From: Gammaproteobacteria bacterium
GTDB taxonomy: Bacteria > Pseudomonadota > Gammaproteobacteria > Xanthomonadales > Rhodanobacteraceae
Length of the DNA: 8,792 bases
Assembly (NCBI GenBank): GCA_005877675.1
Contig: VBNZ01000111.1
Coordinates: 6,760 to 15,551 of the forward strand
Reading direction: 5' to 3'
The position numbers and the translations under genes were made by a program. The notes beneath the pieces were generated by a model. That model was not told where the DNA came from. It was given only the letters and a program-made list of their open reading frames with translations, and ran no database searches. Within the stretch, counting starts at the first letter, position 1, and every line of letters starts with the position of its first letter. Below, piece by piece: positions 5,285 through 8,792 of the stretch.

Positions 5285-6985
5285 ATGTTGCATATCCGCC
5301 GTCACGCCGCGTTGCTCGGCGCCGCCGCTCTCATCGCCGCCTGCGGCAAATCGGCGAGCCCCGGCGGCAGCGACGCGCCACTCGCCTTCGCGCCAGCGGA
5401 TACGCCGTATGCCTACGCGAACCTGGAGCCAATGCCGGCCGATGTGCTTGCGGCGCAATCCAAGCACATGCACGCGTTCTGGCCGCTGCTGCTTGAGCAG
5501 TACGACGCGATGCTCAGCGACGCCGCGCTCGGCGAAAAGCCGCGCAAGGTTATTTCCGCCGTGCTAGACGAGCTGCGCACGCGCGACAGCTTCGACAAAC
5601 TGCGCGAACTCGGTTTCAAGCCCGATGGCCGCCTCGCGGTTTACGGCGTAGGACTGATTCCGGTGCTGCGCCTGGAGCTCAGCGACCCGGCCGCGTTCAA
5701 GGCCATGCTCGCACGCATCGAGGCCAAGATCGGCGAGAAGATTCCGACCGGCAAGACCGGCGCGCAGGAATACTGGCAGTTCGGCGACGCGCACATGAGT
5801 TTTGTTGTCGCCGTGCAAAACTCCCATCTCGTGCTGACGCTTTGGGCGCCCGATGCGAGCGACGCGGTCAAGCAGACGTTGCTCGGTCTCACGCGCCCGG
5901 CGAAGACGCTGGCCGACGCCGGAACCCTGCAGGGCATAGCGAAACAGTACGGCTACACACCGTACGGCGAAGGCTATTTTGATGCGATCGCGCTGGTGCA
6001 GCGCCTGAGCAGCGCGCCGACCGGCAACGATCTGGAGATCGCCAAGGCGATGAAGCTGCCGGCCGATGGCGCGATCACCGACCCCGTGTGCAAAAGTGAA
6101 TTCCTCGCGATCGCGCAGACGTTTCCGCGCGTGCTGATCGGCGCGGAAACCGTCGCACCGAATCACATGAAAATCGGTGTGCAATTCGAGATCGCCACCA
6201 CGCTCGCGCAGCAGCTTGCTGCGACACTGACGCCGGCGCCGGGCACGGGTACCGCCGCGCAAGGTCTGATGGACTTCAGCCTGTCGCTGCCTATCCTCAA
6301 GCTCAAGGATTTCTGGCTCAAGCAGGCCGATGCCGTCGTGGCGAAACCGTACGCCTGTGCGGCGCTGGCCGGGCTGAACGAATCATTCCGCTCCTCCAAG
6401 GCGAAGATCGATACGACGATCCCGCCGCCGCTCAGCGATCTCACCGGCGTGCGGGTGACGCTCAGCCGGATCAATCCGGGTGCGACGCCGTCCGCGACGC
6501 CCGATGTCGCGGGCAAGTTCCTCTTCGGCACGAGCAATCCGCTGGCCGCGATCGGCATGGCGCAGATCGCTGTGCCGCAATTGAAGGATCTGAAAATTAC
6601 GACAGATGGCAAAGCCGTCGCGTTGCCGGCCGGCCTCGCGCCCGGGGTTCCGGTTCCGCCCATGACGCTGGCCGTGTCGGACAAGGCGATCGCGCTCGCG
6701 ACCGGCAAGGGCGAGGAAGCCAATCTCGGCGAGTTTCTCGCGGCCGCGCCCGCCGCCTCGCCGGTATTCATGCGCATGCAGTTCAGCGGCGCGATCTACG
6801 GTCTGATGGCACGCTACAGTGACATGTTCAATCGCACGCTGCGCTCGGGCAAACACAGCGCAGTCGATCAGACCAAACTGTTCGCGCTGTACGAAAAGAT
6901 GCTGCGCACGATCGAATTCAGCTTCGAGGCGAATGCGCACGGCATCGCCATGCACGAGACCGTCGATACGCAGCCGGTGGACTAA
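5285..6985 (+). CDS. Uncharacterised large lipoprotein
   Basis: A predicted lipoprotein of 566 residues. Residues 1-20 form a lipoprotein signal peptide: positive start (MLHIRRH), hydrophobic core, and lipobox ending IAAC with C20 as the lipidated residue. Gly at +2 would send it to the outer membrane by the Lol rule. The mature protein opens with a Ser/Gly-rich tether and then FAPADTPYAYANLEPMP (35-51), which I recall loosely from unannotated xanthomonad lipoproteins. The rest alternates probable strands and helices with no further membrane segment. Only two other Cys, C269 and C358, occur and could form a disulfide. Parts such as LAVSDKAIALATGKGEE (462-478) resemble DUF3352-type proteins, but that is a weak impression. 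No enzyme motif is seen. ATG 5285 has a good ribosome-binding site. It follows pyrB by 95 bases on the same strand and ends 39 bases from the convergent methyltransferase. Function unknown. Confidence 0.85.
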   Translation: MLHIRRHAALLGAAALIAACGKSASPGGSDAPLAFAPADTPYAYANLEPMPADVLAAQSKHMHAFWPLLLEQYDAMLSDAALGEKPRKVISAVLDELRTRDSFDKLRELGFKPDGRLAVYGVGLIPVLRLELSDPAAFKAMLARIEAKIGEKIPTGKTGAQEYWQFGDAHMSFVVAVQNSHLVLTLWAPDASDAVKQTLLGLTRPAKTLADAGTLQGIAKQYGYTPYGEGYFDAIALVQRLSSAPTGNDLEIAKAMKLPADGAITDPVCKSEFLAIAQTFPRVLIGAETVAPNHMKIGVQFEIATTLAQQLAATLTPAPGTGTAAQGLMDFSLSLPILKLKDFWLKQADAVVAKPYACAALAGLNESFRSSKAKIDTTIPPPLSDLTGVRVTLSRINPGATPSATPDVAGKFLFGTSNPLAAIGMAQIAVPQLKDLKITTDGKAVALPAGLAPGVPVPPMTLAVSDKAIALATGKGEEANLGEFLAAAPAASPVFMRMQFSGAIYGLMARYSDMFNRTLRSGKHSAVDQTKLFALYEKMLRTIEFSFEANAHGIAMHETVDTQPVD

Positions 6986-7024
6986 CGCCGCCGAACGCGA
7001 TGGCGCGGATCGGACCGTCGCAGA

Positions 7025-7759
7025 TCAGGCCGTGACGAAAAACCGGCGGCCGACGAATCCCGCACCCGCGCAGCCATCATCGTCGACGCGCACAACGCGC
7101 CGGCCTTCGGCGGCAATGACGCTGCGCACTGCGCCTTCGTCGATCACGTGCATTTCAAAAGCAGCGCGGCTGGCATAGCGCCAGCGCCGCACGCGGTTGA
7201 ACAGCGCATTGGGCACGAGACGATGCACCATGCCGTGCCAGTCGCGCGTGTGCGCACAGGCGACCTGGAACACGGCGAGACCGCCCGGGGCCAGCGTCCG
7301 CATAAATTCGGCGATGTAGACGCGCTGCAATTGCGCCGGCATGTGCTGCAGCACGATGACTGAATAAATCAGATCGATGCTGGCATCGGGCAGGAATCGC
7401 AGATCGCCATGCACGTTCTCGACAAAGCGCAGATTGGCGTGGTCTGCGTTGAACTTGCGCGCATGCTCGAGCATGCTCGCTGCGATGTCGACGCCAATCA
7501 CTTCGGCATAACGCGAAGCGAGCGCGCGGGCCAGACGGCCGACGCCGCAGCCGAAATCGAGCGCAATGCGTCGCGCCTGCGGCAGGCCGAGCGCAGCGCA
7601 CTCGGCATCCAGTGCTGCGACCTCCGCTTCGCCAGTCGCGAAAAACACCGTCGCATCCCAGCGACCGCCGCGGGTTTGCGCGTAGGAAAGAATCGCCCAC
7701 AGCGGGTCGTCTTCGCCGAGCGCGCCCCACGTCGCGCGCAGGCGATCGAGGGAATTCAT
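7025..7759 (-). CDS. Class I SAM-dependent methyltransferase
   Basis: A 244-residue cytosolic methyltransferase of the Rossmann-fold class. Motif I is ALDFGCGVGRLARAL (66-80). The acidic residue ending strand 2 is D91 in VIGVDIAASMLEHAR, which binds the SAM ribose. Motif III/IV region is DLIYSVIVLQHM (129-140), and LAPGGLAVF (156-164) precedes strand 5. The first 45 residues (WGALGEDDPLWAIL and GGRWDATVFFATG) form a helical cap that I associate with small-molecule or lipid-linked methyltransferases; the substrate cannot be told from sequence. The C-terminal part (165-244) is Arg-rich in its middle. ATG 7759 is used; only a weak GGA lies before it. The gene is 67 bases downstream of pilU on the same strand, so it may be transcribed with it, and it converges on the lipoprotein gene. 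Confidence 0.88.
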   Translation of the reverse strand: MNSLDRLRATWGALGEDDPLWAILSYAQTRGGRWDATVFFATGEAEVAALDAECAALGLPQARRIALDFGCGVGRLARALASRYAEVIGVDIAASMLEHARKFNADHANLRFVENVHGDLRFLPDASIDLIYSVIVLQHMPAQLQRVYIAEFMRTLAPGGLAVFQVACAHTRDWHGMVHRLVPNALFNRVRRWRYASRAAFEMHVIDEGAVRSVIAAEGRRVVRVDDDGCAGAGFVGRRFFVTA

Positions 7760-7826
7760 CAGCTATCCAGCGGGCCGCCGCCCCAGTGAGTTTTATCTGC
7801 CCGACATGAGCGCAACGCAACCGCAC

Positions 7827-8792
7827 TCACGATTCGACCAGCTCCACACCATCCATACCCTGCGACAGCGTGTGCGCATCGCCGCCTTGCGCGAGCTTGA
7901 TCCTCAGGCGCACCTCATTGGCGGAATCGGCGTAGCGTAGCGAATCTTCGTACGAAATTTCACCGGCCTGGTACAGCTCGAACAGGGCCTGATCGAAGGT
8001 CTTCATGCCGAGGTTGGTCGACTCCTTCATCACGTCCTTGAGCTTGTGGATCTCGCCCTTGCGGATGTAGTCCTGCACCAGCGGCGTGCCGAGCATCACC
8101 TCGACCGCGACGCGACGCGCCTTGCCGTCCGGTGTCGGAATCAACTGCTGCGCGACCACGCCCTTCAGGTTCAGCGACAGATCCATGAACAACTGCGGAT
8201 GCCGGTCTTCAGGGAAGAAGTGCAGGATGCGGTCCATCGCCTGGTTGGCGTTGTTCGCGTGCAGCGTGCACAGGCACAAGTGACCGGTTTCGGAGAAGTT
8301 GACCGCGTGCTCCATCGTCTCGCGCGTACGCACCTCGCCGATCAGGATCACATCGGGCGCCTGACGCAGCGTGTTCTTCAGCGCGTTCTCCCAGGAGTCG
8401 GTGTCGATGCCGACTTCGCGCTGCGTCACGATGCAGCCCCCGTGCTGATGCACGAATTCGATCGGGTCCTCGATCGTGATGATATGGCCGGTCGTGTTCT
8501 GGTTGCGATAGCCGACCATCGCCGCGAGTGACGTCGACTTACCGGTACCGGTCGCGCCGACGAAGATGATGATACCGCGCTTGGTCATCGCCAGCGTCTT
8601 GATGATCGCCGGTAGGTTGAGTTCCTCAATCGTAGGAATCTTCGACTCGATACGGCGCAGCACCATACCGACATTGTTGCGCTGGTAGAAGCATGACACG
8701 CGGAAGCGGCCGACGCCGGTCTGCGAAATCGCAAACTGGCACTCATGCGTCTTCTCGAACTCCTCGCGCTGCGAGGGCGTCATCACGTTGAG
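7827..8792 (-). CDS. pilU: PilU, type IV pilus retraction ATPase (5' end beyond the window)
   Basis: A PilT-paralogous hexameric ATPase at the inner-membrane base of the type IV pilus that assists PilT in retraction. The 321 visible codons run to the right edge, and the frame stays open through 8792 (Leu-Asn before the GTG at 8786-8784). About 55-60 N-terminal residues of a usual protein of about 380 residues are therefore outside. In visible numbering: CFYQRNNVGMVLRRI (34-48) and IPTIEELNLP (52-61) favour PilU over PilT. Walker A is GATGTGKS (79-86), the Asp box is IITIEDPIEF (104-113), Walker B is VILIGEVRTRE (148-158), and the His box is GHLCLCTLHANN (170-181). All catalytic residues seem intact. 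The C-terminal tail after RIKLAQGG is divergent, as in other PilU. pilT would be expected just upstream, outside the window. Confidence 0.95.
   Translation of the reverse strand, partial: LNVMTPSQREEFEKTHECQFAISQTGVGRFRVSCFYQRNNVGMVLRRIESKIPTIEELNLPAIIKTLAMTKRGIIIFVGATGTGKSTSLAAMVGYRNQNTTGHIITIEDPIEFVHQHGGCIVTQREVGIDTDSWENALKNTLRQAPDVILIGEVRTRETMEHAVNFSETGHLCLCTLHANNANQAMDRILHFFPEDRHPQLFMDLSLNLKGVVAQQLIPTPDGKARRVAVEVMLGTPLVQDYIRKGEIHKLKDVMKESTNLGMKTFDQALFELYQAGEISYEDSLRYADSANEVRLRIKLAQGGDAHTLSQGMDGVELVES

Noticed and set aside
6986..7024. Possible bidirectional terminator between the convergent lipoprotein and methyltransferase genes
   Set aside because: No stable stem followed by a T-run on either strand could be found in these 39 bases.

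Overview
The window is a high-GC, gene-dense stretch of a gammaproteobacterial chromosome. GC3-biased coding, the PilG/PilH, GshB, TonB, AlgH, RuvX and PyrB sequences and the gene order point to the Xanthomonadales/Lysobacterales (Rhodanobacteraceae-like) or a close relative. This assignment is from remembered family sequences, not a search. There are no RNA genes, insertion sequences, phage genes or CRISPR arrays.

Layout. Minus strand, 1-762: pilG followed by pilH, the two CheY-like receivers of the type IV pilus chemosensory (Pil-Chp) system. PilH carries an in-frame TGA just before its conserved Thr-Lys motif, and its remaining codons run off the left edge. Positions 763-1106 are a divergent intergenic region with a likely pilG promoter and nested inverted repeats. 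Plus strand, 1107-6985: gshB (glutathione synthetase), tonB (TonB3-like energy transducer), algH/yqgE, ruvX/yqgF, pyrB (aspartate carbamoyltransferase) and a large uncharacterised lipoprotein. algH, ruvX and pyrB are tightly packed, and ruvX and pyrB overlap by 8 bases. An imperfect inverted repeat of the widespread ACGGATTAC type sits between gshB and tonB. Minus strand, 7025-8792: a class I SAM-dependent methyltransferase, preceded by pilU, whose 5' end is cut by the right edge.

How it fits together. The block from gshB to pyrB is flanked by type IV pilus genes on both sides (pilG/pilH and pilU). As I recall it, Pseudomonas aeruginosa has the same order and orientation (pilT-pilU ... pyrB-pyrR-ruvX-algH-tonB3-gshB / pilG-pilH), where TonB3 is itself linked to twitching motility. 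So this is mostly a conserved pilus and housekeeping neighbourhood, not a new mobile system. The least ordinary items are the interrupted pilH, the intergenic repeats, and the undescribed lipoprotein and methyltransferase lying between pyrB and pilU.
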